Shown here: one piece after another, positions 16,383 through 24,072 of the stretch | Layout of the letters: the number at the start of each line of letters is the position of its first letter | Position numbering within the stretch: position 1 is the first letter of the stretch | DNA from: Lentisphaerota bacterium | GTDB lineage: Bacteria; Verrucomicrobiota; Lentisphaeria; Victivallales; Victivallaceae | NCBI GenBank assembly: GCA_015061745.1 | Contig: SUWB01000006.1 | Location: forward strand, 38,920-102,919 | DNA: 64,000 bases | Direction of reading: 5' to 3' | Made by a program: the position numbers and the translations under genes | Notes under the pieces: model-generated | What the model saw: only the letters and a program-made list of their open reading frames with translations | Told to the model about the DNA's origin: nothing | Database searches by the model: none

Positions 16383-18056
16383 TTACAGCCGTTCCAGTAC
16401 ATACTGTACGGCGGATTGTTTTTCGGCACCGGGAGGCGTGGTTGAAGCGATGATCTCAAGAGCTTCAAAGAGTTTTTCGCAGCTCTCCTCGTAACTGAGA
16501 TTTCCGATTTCAGCCACCAGCCGGGTACCTCTGTCCATCAGTTTCTTGTTGGTGCAGTCCACCCAGCTCATCCAGTTGCCGGTGACACGACCCAAGACCA
16601 CCATTGTGCCGGTGGAAATATTATTCAGCACCAGTTTGACCGCCATATGGCGGATCAGGCGCAGCGGTGAATCAGGAATGGTACATTCAACGGTGAAATC
16701 CCCTTGGCCGCAGCCGATGAAAAGGCGTTTGCCGCAAGCAAATTTCTGTGCGTAAAGACTAAAAGCCTTTTCCAGTTCATTCCGGTTGTCGGCAATGCCG
16801 GTTTCGATCAGAACGGCTCCATCGTTTCCGGTGGCGTAACGCTCAGGAGATTCTTCGTTGCCGATAGCGATTTTAAGCAGATTGGCACTGCCGATTTTAG
16901 GCGGATTGTTCTGGATCTTTTCAGCAGCTCCCAAACGGATGTAATCCTCTTTTGTCCATTCCAGACAGCGCAGGGGACGGCGCATATTGCGATTCCACAC
17001 CGTTGCCGTATCAAAAAGAGGATTTTTAACAAATGCCCAGGGCACAGGAGCACTCAAATCATCTGACGGACGGAAAGGGGGCAGCATAAAGGTTGGAGAA
17101 CGTTCCGTGGTATCAGTAAAGATATCCAGCAGGCAGTCGTCGGCACAATAGGTGATACGGCCGTGTTTGCGGTAGGTTTCAGCTTCAAAGTCGATGTAAT
17201 CTGCCATTGCTTTCCGGGAAGCGGGGCTTTCAAGTTCATTGAGCAGTTTTTCAAAGTCAGCTGCCACATCGGGGACGGGAGTTCCCATTAAATTGGCAGC
17301 AATGTATTCCAGTGCCGCTCCGGCAATAAGCTGTTCGGAACTGGTGGCCTGCATACGGGTGGAACCGGCAAGGCCCATAGGTCCGCAGTAAAGGTCGAGG
17401 ACGGTGACTCTGGGGTCGTTGATCGCCCGGGCGGAACGTTCGATGCGTTCGGCAAGCAGATCGGCAGGGTTGTTGAAAAGGAGAAACCCTTTTGCTCCCC
17501 GGTTGACCGCTTCTTCAAGAGTGCCCAGCACGGAAGATGTTTCACCGCCTTCGGTAATGGCGACGATCATATCATCTTTGCCGATATTGAGGGCGCGGAG
17601 CTGTTCCCGGCCGAATTCAAGATAGTCTTCAAAAAATTCAACAGAGCGGACAAGGGCAAAATCGCCCCCTGTCATAATGCTGAACACCTGATCGGCATAT
17701 TGATTGAGAGGAGCATATTTTTCAGCAGTTTCCCGCCACATTCCTTCCAGAAGGATACTCAAGCGTCCAGTGGCTCCGCAGCCGGAAAAGACGATTTTCT
17801 GTCCGTTTTTCAAAGTTTCGAGTCCGTCTGCGACCATTTTTTCAAACTGGGCACTTTTGAGAACTTTTCTGGCCATATCAAGCACGTTCCGGTCCACCAG
17901 CTGCAAATTGGCAATGCCGTCAACGGTGGAACGGGCGAATTCCTTGTCCAGATTGCGGGTCTGGGGATTGGATTGTTCGGTGGGCAGGAATCCCAGATGA
18001 AACTGGGTCTCTTTGGTGATAAATTCTCTGGCTTGAGCCTGGGATGTGGCACTCAT
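16383..18056 (-). CDS. double-SIS sugar-phosphate protein, MurQ/GCKR-like
   Basis: 557-residue protein with a MurQ-type SIS domain in the first 300 residues (SGCGATGRLSILLEGMW; VAITEGGETSSVLGTLEEA; STRMQATSSEQL) and a second, more divergent SIS-like half. MurQ etherases are about 300 residues and cleave the lactyl ether of MurNAc-6-P; the eukaryotic and bacterial GCKR-like proteins have two such halves and bind fructose or hexosamine phosphates. The length and duplication here favour the GCKR-like group. The start is the ATG at 18056 with AGGAGAA; a longer frame to 18191 would run through the promoter. It forms its own transcript, convergent with the lipoprotein gene, and no murP or anmK is nearby. 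Enzymatic etherase versus ligand-binding regulator is undecided. Confidence 0.7.
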   Translation of the reverse strand: MSATSQAQAREFITKETQFHLGFLPTEQSNPQTRNLDKEFARSTVDGIANLQLVDRNVLDMARKVLKSAQFEKMVADGLETLKNGQKIVFSGCGATGRLSILLEGMWRETAEKYAPLNQYADQVFSIMTGGDFALVRSVEFFEDYLEFGREQLRALNIGKDDMIVAITEGGETSSVLGTLEEAVNRGAKGFLLFNNPADLLAERIERSARAINDPRVTVLDLYCGPMGLAGSTRMQATSSEQLIAGAALEYIAANLMGTPVPDVAADFEKLLNELESPASRKAMADYIDFEAETYRKHGRITYCADDCLLDIFTDTTERSPTFMLPPFRPSDDLSAPVPWAFVKNPLFDTATVWNRNMRRPLRCLEWTKEDYIRLGAAEKIQNNPPKIGSANLLKIAIGNEESPERYATGNDGAVLIETGIADNRNELEKAFSLYAQKFACGKRLFIGCGQGDFTVECTIPDSPLRLIRHMAVKLVLNNISTGTMVVLGRVTGNWMSWVDCTNKKLMDRGTRLVAEIGNLSYEESCEKLFEALEIIASTTPPGAEKQSAVQYVLERL

Positions 18057-18102
18057 AGCTTTTTTCTCCTGAAAAATGTTAAAAATCAAGTTCAATGCAG
18101 AT

Positions 18103-18131
18103 AATATAACCCATAGTGAGCTCATTTTCAA
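18103..18131 (-). promoter_or_regulatory. promoter of the MurQ/GCKR-like gene
   Basis: Minus strand TTGAAA (18126-18131), 17 bp, TATATT (18103-18108), about 47 nt before the chosen ATG. It supports the shorter start. Confidence 0.8.
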
Positions 18132-18185
18132 GGAAAGTAGAACACTCTGACCGGGTGAAATTAAGGAAAATGACAGATGTTTTGT

Positions 18186-18214
18186 TTGCATTTGAAAAAA
18201 AGGACGGTTATATT
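18186..18214 (+). promoter_or_regulatory. promoter of the metallo-hydrolase gene
   Basis: TTGCAT (18186-18191), 17 bp, TATATT (18209-18214), about 39 nt before the GTG start at 18253. It is divergent from the promoter at 18103-18131. Confidence 0.65.
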
Positions 18215-18252
18215 ACATATAAATATAAACTTTTTTTGAAAGGCATTATACC

Positions 18253-19056
18253 GTGAGAAATCATCCGTGGCAGGGGGCAATGAAGCCCTTTCAGGTTTTT
18301 GGGAATACCTGGTTTGTGGGACTGAAGCAGGCCTCAACTCATCTGATCGATACCGGTGACGGCCTGATCCTTTTGGACAGCGGCTATCAGGAAAGTCTTT
18401 ATTATGTGCTGGATTCCATTTATCAATGCGGTTTTTCGCCATACGATATCAAATATATCATCCATTCCCACGGTCACATCGACCACGCCGCAGCGACCAG
18501 AGCTCTGGTCGAATTGACCGGAGCTGAAACTTTTATCGGTGAAAACGACCGGGAAATGGTCAACGGAACCCGGCCGGAATTGACCTGGGGACCTGAATAC
18601 AATATGGCTTTCAACGGCACTTTTGAACCGGATCATCTGCTCAAAGACGGCGACAAGATCGCTTTGGGGGATGTTGTGATCGACTGTGCGGCAACGCCGG
18701 GACATACGGCCGGGACATTTTCTTTTTTCTGGGATATAAAGGATGAAGGCAAAATTTACCGTGCCGGAACGATGGGGGGGGCCGGGATCAATTCAATGGC
18801 AAGTTCCTACCTTAAAAAATATGATCTTCCCCCGGAACAGTGGCGGGGAGCTTTCGGGTCGAGTATTGCCCGCTGCCGCCTGGAAAAGGTGGACGTTTTT
18901 ATCGGTAATCACGCCAAGCAGAATAATACTCCTGAACGGTATGAAAAATTGATCGCCGGGGATAAATTGGCCTTTTATGATCCTGAAGCGTGGGGGGATT
19001 TTCTGGATCAGTGTCAGAAAAATCTTGATAAACTTAATGCTGAAGATCCTTTGTGA
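18253..19056 (+). CDS. MBL-fold metallo-hydrolase
   Basis: 267 residues beginning at a GTG with AAAGG upstream. The metallo-beta-lactamase fold is shown by THLIDTGDGLILLDSG, the zinc motif HSHGHIDH (His73, His75, Asp77, His78), the third-metal-ligand region TPGHTAGTFSFFWD and a C-terminal GNHAKQNN. Spacing is similar to subclass B3-like hydrolases (for example the Gln/Asn-poor H-x-H-x-D-H set), but there is no signal peptide, so a role as an antibiotic-inactivating periplasmic enzyme is unlikely. A cytoplasmic thioester, lactone or phosphodiester hydrolase is more likely; the substrate is unknown. Monocistronic. Confidence 0.82.
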   Translation: MRNHPWQGAMKPFQVFGNTWFVGLKQASTHLIDTGDGLILLDSGYQESLYYVLDSIYQCGFSPYDIKYIIHSHGHIDHAAATRALVELTGAETFIGENDREMVNGTRPELTWGPEYNMAFNGTFEPDHLLKDGDKIALGDVVIDCAATPGHTAGTFSFFWDIKDEGKIYRAGTMGGAGINSMASSYLKKYDLPPEQWRGAFGSSIARCRLEKVDVFIGNHAKQNNTPERYEKLIAGDKLAFYDPEAWGDFLDQCQKNLDKLNAEDPL

Positions 19057-19081
19057 ATCTGAGAAATCGTCCCTTTACTTC

Positions 19082-19110
19082 TTGAAAAAAGTGGTAAATG
19101 GTGCTATATT
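19082..19110 (+). promoter_or_regulatory. promoter of accD
   Basis: TTGAAA (19082-19087), 17 bp, TATATT (19105-19110), leaving a leader of roughly 90 nt before the accD ATG. Confidence 0.8.
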
Positions 19111-19205
19111 ATAGGAACAATAAAAAACTGTAAACGGTTTTTCCGGCAAAAAAACAAATGATACAGATGCCGGAACCAGACCACAAAAAGACCAAAGAGG
19201 TATTT

Positions 19206-20060
19206 ATGGCTCTCTTCAGCAGCGGAAAATATTCGACTTTACGCGTTGTGTCTCCTCAGGCTCGCAAGATGGTTATTCCGGACGGCTCCTGGGTGAAATG
19301 CCGGAACTGCGGTCAGACTCTTTACACCGAGAAACTTGAGGATAATCTTAACGTTTGCTGGAATTGCGGCTGCCACTTGAGTGTCACCGCGCCCGACCGT
19401 ATCAAACAGCTTGCCGATGCGGACAGTTTCGAGGAGTTTGACAAGAACCTGAAATCCGTGGATCTGCTGGGATTTGTTGACTCCAAGCCTTATTCCAAAC
19501 GACTTGATGAAAGCGTGACGAAAACCGGTCTTGCAGAAGCTGTCGTCTGCGGTAAATGCACGATCGAAGGGCACCCTTGCGCTATCGGTGTTATGGATTT
19601 CCGTTTTATGGGAGCTTCAATGGGTTCCGTGGTCGGCGAAAAGATCGTCCGTATGGTGGAGCGCGCCATTGCTGAAAAATTGCCCGTGATTATGGTAACA
19701 GCTTCAGGCGGTGCCAGAATGCAGGAAGGTGTGGTCAGTCTGATGCAGATGGCCAAAACCTGCGGTGCATTTGAAAAACTTGCCGCAGCAGGATTGCCCT
19801 ACTTTGCCGTGCTGACTAATCCCACCTATGGCGGTGTCAGTGCCAGCTTTGCCACCATTGCCGACGTGATTATTGCTGAACCTGAAGCGATGATCGGTTT
19901 TGCCGGACAGCGGGTTATTGCAGAAACGACCAATGCAAAATTGCCTGAAAATTTCCAGAAAGCTGAGTTCCTCTGGGAAAAAGGTTTGATTGACCGGGTT
20001 ACTGAAAGAAAAAAATTACGAAAAGAATTGGGATTTTTGCTTGAAATTTTCAAAAACTGA
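19206..20060 (+). CDS. accD: acetyl-CoA carboxylase carboxyltransferase subunit beta
   Basis: 284 residues. With AccA it transfers the carboxyl group from biotin to acetyl-CoA, giving malonyl-CoA for fatty-acid synthesis. The N-terminal zinc ribbon has Cys32, Cys35, Cys51 and Cys54, and the carboxyltransferase core shows GGARMQEGVVSLMQMAKT and YFAVLTNPTYGGVSASFA. The start is the ATG at 19206 with AAAGAGGT; the open frame begins 16 codons earlier without a better ribosome site. accA is not adjacent. The last codons (LEIFKN) are also the -35 of the SRP RNA promoter. Confidence 0.95.
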   Translation: MALFSSGKYSTLRVVSPQARKMVIPDGSWVKCRNCGQTLYTEKLEDNLNVCWNCGCHLSVTAPDRIKQLADADSFEEFDKNLKSVDLLGFVDSKPYSKRLDESVTKTGLAEAVVCGKCTIEGHPCAIGVMDFRFMGASMGSVVGEKIVRMVERAIAEKLPVIMVTASGGARMQEGVVSLMQMAKTCGAFEKLAAAGLPYFAVLTNPTYGGVSASFATIADVIIAEPEAMIGFAGQRVIAETTNAKLPENFQKAEFLWEKGLIDRVTERKKLRKELGFLLEIFKN

Positions 20061-20069
20061 GTATATATT
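20041..20069 (+). promoter_or_regulatory. promoter of SRP RNA, overlapping the accD 3' end
   Basis: TTGAAA (20041-20046) lies inside the accD reading frame; 17 bp later comes TATATT (20064-20069), just beyond the accD stop. Transcription would begin around 20076, some 15 nt before the first paired base of the SRP RNA. Confidence 0.75.
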
Positions 20070-20090
20070 GTAATATTGTCACTTTTTGAT

Positions 20091-20194
20091 GCCGGGACGG
20101 ACCCCGTGTGTTGTCAAAAGCGCCAACCGGGTCAGGTGGGGAACCAAGCAGCCCTACGCGATTTTTGACAGGCCTCGGGTAATCTGTTCCGGCT
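20091..20194 (+). ncRNA. ffs: signal recognition particle RNA (4.5S type)
   Basis: About 104 nt folding into one long hairpin. The tip is the SRP domain IV signature GGTCAGGTGG-GGAA-CCAAGCAGCC with its GGAA tetraloop and asymmetric internal loop, which binds Ffh. Below it TTGTCAAAA pairs with TTTTTGACA, ACCCCG with CGGGT, and the closing GCCGG with CCGGC. A T-run follows directly. There is no Alu domain, so it is the short Gram-negative form. It precedes rph and dnaX; SRP RNA next to dnaX is also found in Bacillus and relatives. Confidence 0.95.
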
Positions 20195-20239
20195 CTTTTT
20201 ATTTTTCTGTTTCAAGCCGGATCAAGGAAAAGGAGCACT

Positions 20240-20962
20240 ATGGAACGAATTGACGGGCGCAGACCCGATGAACTGCGTAAATGGAGTATTGTCCCCAACT
20301 TTCTTTCTCATCCCGCAGGCTCCGCTTTGATCAGTTGCGGCGGAACCAGAGTGGTGTGTGCCGTGAGTTCTGAAAACCGCGTTCCGTCGTGGATGAAAAG
20401 TCAGGGTAAAACCGGCGGCTGGATCACCTGCGAATACGGAATGTTGCCCGCTTCCACTCACGACCGTATGAAACGGGAGGCATCTTCCGGCAAACAGGGG
20501 GGGCGTACTGTGGAGATACAACGTCTTATCGGCCGTTCTCTGCGGATGTGTGCCGATTTGGAAAAAATGGGCGAAAATACCTTTTTTGTTGACTGCGATG
20601 TGATTGATGCCGACGGCGGAACCCGCTGCGGAGGAATTTCAGGTGCCGCCGCCGCCCTTGCAATGGCGTGTTGCAGACTTTATCCTGAAGTGTCTCCTTT
20701 CAAGCAGCTTGTGGCAGCTGTCAGTGTGGGGATCGTGGACGGGACTCCTGTCCTTGACCTCTGTTACGAAGAAGATTCCCGGGCTGAAGTCGATATGAAT
20801 GTGGTTATGGCTGAGTCCGGAGAATTTATTGAGATCCAGGGTACTGCTGAACACGGTACTTTTTCCAGAAGCCGTATGAATGAACTGCTCGATCTTGCCG
20901 AACACGGCCTGCGTCAGATTTTCAAGATCCAGCACGAATGTATCGAGGCGGGGTTGAAGTGA
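20240..20962 (+). CDS. rph: ribonuclease PH
   Basis: 240 residues, full length for RNase PH, a phosphate-dependent 3'-5' exoribonuclease that trims the 3' tails of tRNA precursors as a hexameric ring. Family features: RIDGRRPDELRKWSI near the start, ITCEYGMLPASTHDRMKREA, QGGRTVEIQRLIGRSLR (phosphate-binding Arg) and FVDCDVIDADGG. Good AAGGAGC box. Its TGA overlaps the GTG start of dnaX, so the two are translationally coupled. Transcription may come from the SRP RNA promoter by read-through. Confidence 0.96.
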   Translation: MERIDGRRPDELRKWSIVPNFLSHPAGSALISCGGTRVVCAVSSENRVPSWMKSQGKTGGWITCEYGMLPASTHDRMKREASSGKQGGRTVEIQRLIGRSLRMCADLEKMGENTFFVDCDVIDADGGTRCGGISGAAAALAMACCRLYPEVSPFKQLVAAVSVGIVDGTPVLDLCYEEDSRAEVDMNVVMAESGEFIEIQGTAEHGTFSRSRMNELLDLAEHGLRQIFKIQHECIEAGLK

Positions 20963-22740
20963 GTGAATATCAGGTAATTGCCAGAAAATGGCGTCCTCAG
21001 CGTTTTGCAGATGTGGTGGGGCAGCAGCACGTTGTCCGCACTTTGCGTAACGCCATCACCAAAAACCGTACGGGGCACGCCTACCTTTTTGTGGGCCCCC
21101 GGGGAATCGGGAAAACCACTTTGGCCCGTATTTTTGCCAAAGCTCTCAACTGTCTGGCTCCTGTTGACGGCGAACCCTGCTGTCAGTGCGAAAACTGCCG
21201 TGCAATGGCAGAGGAACGTTCCCTTGATGTGATTGAAATCGACGCCGCCAGCCGCAATAACGCTGAATCTATGCGGGAACTGGCTGAAGATGTGCTGCCG
21301 AGTCCGGTGGGGGGCAAATATAAGGTCTATATTATCGACGAAGTCCATATGCTTTCAAAAGTGGCTTGGAACGTTTTGCTCAAGACTGTTGAAGAACCCC
21401 CGGCTCACGTTAAATTTATCTTTGCTACCACTGAAGTTCATCAGGTGCTGCCCACCATTATTTCCCGGTGTCAGCGTTTTGATTTGCAGCCTATCCCCAC
21501 AAAACTTATTGCCGAGCGTCTGGCACTGATTGCCAAAACTGAAAATGTGGCCGTTGAACCTGCGGCAGTTGCCGCTATTGCCCGTGCTGCTGAGGGGGGA
21601 ATGCGTGATGCCCAGTCTCTTTTGGATCAGATGATCGCCTTTTTTCTGCACGGTGACGGCGGAGTCGTTACCGGGGAGCAGGTGCTTTCGCTTTTCGGTC
21701 TGACCGATAAGGGAGAACTGGACAATCTGGTCGGTTCAATGCTGCGTAATGATCCTGCGGGAGTTATTACCATTGTGGCGAAACTGGCGAAAAAGGGTAA
21801 AAATCTTGAAACCCTTTTTGAAGAACTGCTGGGGGCTATCCGGGCGGTGGAGCTGTGCAGTCTGCTGCCGCAGCCGGAACTGGTGCTTGATGAAACTCCC
21901 GAAGCTGTGGCAGAATACCGTCAACTGGGAACGCTGGCTCCCAACAGCGATGTGGTGCGTATACTCCTTGAGCAGCTTGCTCCGGCGGGCAGGGTGCTCC
22001 GGGATGCTCTTGACCGGCAAATCGTTCTTGAAACATTGATATTGAAGGCAATGCGTGAAGCTCACGCTGTGCGGATCGATGATATCTTGCGCCGCTTGAA
22101 TCAGTTGCGGACAGCTGGAGAATTGAAATTTCTTGAAAAACTCCCTGCGGTGGAATCTCCTTTGCCTATTCCCGGAGCTTTGACTGCTCATATTCAAGCT
22201 GCCCCTGCTGCCGCTCCTGTTGCTGAGGCTGCTCCTGCTGCAGAGGCTGCTCCTGTTATTGAGCCGACTCCTGCTCCTGAAGCTGCTCCTGTTGCAGAGG
22301 CTGCTCCTGCTGCAGAGGCTGCTCCTGTTATTGAGCCGACTCCTGCTCCTGAGGCCGCCCCTGCTGTTGAGGCCGCTTCTGCTGCTGAGCCGACTCCTGT
22401 TGCAGAGGCTGCTCCTGCTGCTGAGCCGACTCCTGTTGCTGAGGCTGTTCCTGAAGTCGCGGCAGAAGAAAAAATTGTTTCTCCGGAAGCTGAAGTATCT
22501 GCCGTTTCCGGGGATGAGAAGTTCGTTGTTTCTCAGGACGAAAATCTTGAAAGTGCCACCATCGACAGCCGTGAACTTGGTGAAAGTGATGATGTGCAGC
22601 AGGCCCTTGATCGCAAAGTCAGGCACAGTGTCCTTGCTCACGATCCTGATGCAATGCGCCGCATTGTCTATGAAGACCCCAAGGTTGCAGAAGTTGTTGA
22701 ACTTTTTAACGGCACAGTTATTGATATGCACGTTATGTGA
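20959..22740 (+). CDS. dnaX: DNA polymerase III subunit gamma/tau
   Basis: 593 residues starting at a GTG (VSEYQVIARKWRPQRF) that overlaps the rph stop as GTGA; a longer in-frame ATG at 20938 is less likely. The AAA+ clamp-loader part covers about 1-370: Walker A GPRGIGKTTLAR, the zinc module CCQCENC, Walker B YIIDEVHML, the SRC motif TIISRCQRF and sensor 2 EGGMRDAQSLLDQ. Residues about 410-500 are a tandem Ala/Pro/Glu repeat and the rest is a short tail, so the usual tau C-terminal domains that contact DnaB and alpha are not recognisable. I found no convincing slippery site for a programmed frameshift. Confidence 0.94.
   Translation: MSEYQVIARKWRPQRFADVVGQQHVVRTLRNAITKNRTGHAYLFVGPRGIGKTTLARIFAKALNCLAPVDGEPCCQCENCRAMAEERSLDVIEIDAASRNNAESMRELAEDVLPSPVGGKYKVYIIDEVHMLSKVAWNVLLKTVEEPPAHVKFIFATTEVHQVLPTIISRCQRFDLQPIPTKLIAERLALIAKTENVAVEPAAVAAIARAAEGGMRDAQSLLDQMIAFFLHGDGGVVTGEQVLSLFGLTDKGELDNLVGSMLRNDPAGVITIVAKLAKKGKNLETLFEELLGAIRAVELCSLLPQPELVLDETPEAVAEYRQLGTLAPNSDVVRILLEQLAPAGRVLRDALDRQIVLETLILKAMREAHAVRIDDILRRLNQLRTAGELKFLEKLPAVESPLPIPGALTAHIQAAPAAAPVAEAAPAAEAAPVIEPTPAPEAAPVAEAAPAAEAAPVIEPTPAPEAAPAVEAASAAEPTPVAEAAPAAEPTPVAEAVPEVAAEEKIVSPEAEVSAVSGDEKFVVSQDENLESATIDSRELGESDDVQQALDRKVRHSVLAHDPDAMRRIVYEDPKVAEVVELFNGTVIDMHVM
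22231..22352 (+). repeat. 72-bp-period tandem repeat inside dnaX
   Basis: A 50-nt block encoding APAAEAAPVIEPTPAP is repeated exactly at 22231-22280 and 22303-22352, a period of 72 nt (24 codons), within a longer degenerate EAAPAAEPTP array (about 22200-22460). It probably makes an extended linker and could change length by slippage. Confidence 0.85.
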
Positions 22741-22770
22741 GAATATTTGTTATTCAGGAGAAAAAATATT

Positions 22771-23166
22771 ATGAAAATTGCAGTTACTTGTGAAAATCAT
22801 CAGGTTTTTCAGCATTTTGGACATACGCCCGGTTTTGCTGTTTTTGAAGCAGAAGATGGTAAAATCATCAGTGAAAAACTCCTTTCTTCCGGTGATTCCG
22901 GCCACGGAGCTCTTGCCGCTTTGCTGGCTGAAGAAAAGGTGGATGTCCTTATCTGCGGCGGCATTGGCGGCGGAGCAATCAATGCTTTGCAGTCAGCTTT
23001 CATTATGGTTGTGGGCGGAGCTGAAGGTGATGTCCGTGAAGTGGCTGAAGCCTTTGCCAACGGCACATTGAAAGTCCGTGAGAATTTTCACTGCAATCAC
23101 CACCACCACGGTGAAGGACACACTTGCGGCAATCACGGTTGCGGCGGCGGCAGCTGCCACCACTGA
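22771..23166 (+). CDS. NifX/NifB-type iron-molybdenum cofactor-binding family protein
   Basis: 131 residues of the dinitrogenase iron-molybdenum cofactor (NifX/NafY/MTH1175) fold: MKIAVTCENHQVFQHFGHTPGFAVFE, then LICGGIGGGAINALQ. The C-terminal tail is rich in His and Cys (CNHHHHGEGHTCGNHGC), suited to metal binding. No nitrogenase genes are present, so this is one of the stand-alone family members that handle iron-sulfur or other metal clusters (inference). The start is the ATG at 22771 with CAGGAG; the longer ORF start lacks a ribosome site. It is 30 nt downstream of dnaX and is followed by a terminator. Confidence 0.85.
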   Translation: MKIAVTCENHQVFQHFGHTPGFAVFEAEDGKIISEKLLSSGDSGHGALAALLAEEKVDVLICGGIGGGAINALQSAFIMVVGGAEGDVREVAEAFANGTLKVRENFHCNHHHHGEGHTCGNHGCGGGSCHH

Positions 23167-23182
23167 GATAAATCGTATTCCA

Positions 23183-23207
23183 AGGCGGCTCTTATGCCGC
23201 TTTTTTG
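23183..23207 (+). terminator. intrinsic terminator after the dnaX operon
   Basis: GCGGC / GCCGC stem with a TCTTAT loop followed by six T, 20 nt past the stop of the NifX-like gene. Confidence 0.85.
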
Positions 23208-23227
23208 TTTCAAATAGAGGATAAAAA

Positions 23228-23872
23228 ATGATTAAGCATATAGCTTTTGATTTTGACGGAACTCTGGCCGACAGTGTAGAATTCTGTCTTGCGGTATTTG
23301 AAAAAGTATTTGCCAAATATATGGGTGAAAAAGCTCCTGACCGGGAGGCGGTCTACAATAATTTCGGTATGAATGAACCGGGGGTGATCCGTTTTTTTAT
23401 GGGGCAGGAAAATCCGGATGCGGAAAAAGATTTTTATGGATTTCACCGGGCTTTGCACCCTGAAATGTGTCCTGAACCTTTCCCCGGCGTGATAGGTCTG
23501 CTTGATTTTCTGAAATCAAAGGGAATTCCTATGACGATCCTGACGGGACGTTCTGAGACCACCTGTAATATTTCACTTGACTTTTTGGGGATGCAGAAAT
23601 ACTTTGTTTCAGCCAAGTACGGTTCTCCTGAAAAAAATGACAAAGCAGGGCAATTGCGTGAAGTGATGTCAGCATACGGCTTGAAGGCTGATGAGATCCT
23701 TTATGTGGGGGATGCAGTTTCCGATGTGACCGCCTGCCGCAAGGCCGGAGTGGAATGTCTGACGGCGGCGTGGGCTTCATCTGCCCGGATCGGAGAACTT
23801 GAAAAAGTCAATCCCGGATTGATTTTTTATTCAGTGGAAGAAATGCTTTCCTGGTTGAAAGAAAGGGTTTGA
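23228..23872 (+). CDS. HAD family hydrolase (Gph-like phosphatase)
   Basis: 214 residues. The HAD motif I is FDFDGTLADS (nucleophile Asp8, acid Asp10), motif II ILTGRS, motif III Lys near SPEKNDKAGQL and motif IV YVGDAVSDVTA, with a helical cap between motifs I and II. This is the phosphoglycolate phosphatase/beta-phosphoglucomutase subgroup, and the substrate cannot be fixed. Ribosome site AGAGGAT. It lies between a terminator and the tRNA-Gly promoter, so it is probably a single-gene unit, though its own promoter is not obvious. Confidence 0.85.
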   Translation: MIKHIAFDFDGTLADSVEFCLAVFEKVFAKYMGEKAPDREAVYNNFGMNEPGVIRFFMGQENPDAEKDFYGFHRALHPEMCPEPFPGVIGLLDFLKSKGIPMTILTGRSETTCNISLDFLGMQKYFVSAKYGSPEKNDKAGQLREVMSAYGLKADEILYVGDAVSDVTACRKAGVECLTAAWASSARIGELEKVNPGLIFYSVEEMLSWLKERV

Positions 23873-23917
23873 AATAACTGCCAAAGAGAAAAGTTCTGCT
23901 TTTCTTTGAAAAAGCTC

Positions 23918-23946
23918 TTGACATTGTCGTTAATGGATACTATATT
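23918..23946 (+). promoter_or_regulatory. promoter of tRNA-Gly
   Basis: Perfect TTGACA (23918-23923), 17 bp, TATATT (23941-23946); start of transcription near 23953, just before the tRNA. Confidence 0.88.
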
Positions 23947-23959
23947 ATTAATATAGGTT

Positions 23960-24033
23960 GCGGGTGTAGCAAAACGGTTATGCTCCAGCTTCCCAAGCTG
24001 GCGACGCCGGTTCGACTCCGGTCACCCGCTCCA
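23960..24033 (+). tRNA. tRNA-Gly (anticodon CCC)
   Basis: 74-nt cloverleaf. Acceptor GCGGGTG pairs with CACCCGC, the anticodon arm is CCAGC-TTCCCAA-GCTGG with anticodon CCC, the T arm is GCCGG-TTCGACT-CCGGT, and the CCA end is encoded. A run of nine T follows at once and acts as the terminator. Confidence 0.97.
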
Positions 24034-24072
24034 TTTTTTTTTGCCTTTTTACAGTATTGAGGAGGAGTTTGT

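Noticed and set aside
18253..19056. Metallo-hydrolase as an antibiotic-resistance beta-lactamase
   Set aside because: Zinc motif fits the fold but there is no signal peptide and no close match to known carbapenemase sequence features; cytoplasmic hydrolase is more likely.
21784..21800. Possible programmed frameshift site in dnaX (GCG AAA AAG GGT)
   Set aside because: The heptamer is G AAA AAG, not A AAA AAG, there is no evident stem-loop behind it, and it lies inside the conserved AAA+ part, too early for a gamma form.
21736..22731. 331-codon minus-strand frame with Ser/Arg/Asn repeats
   Set aside because: It is the reverse of the dnaX Ala/Pro/Glu repeat; the repeat alone explains the open frame.
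22771..23166. NifX-like gene and nifJ as evidence for nitrogen fixation
   Set aside because: No nifH, D, K, B, E or N is present; both families are widespread in non-fixing anaerobes.
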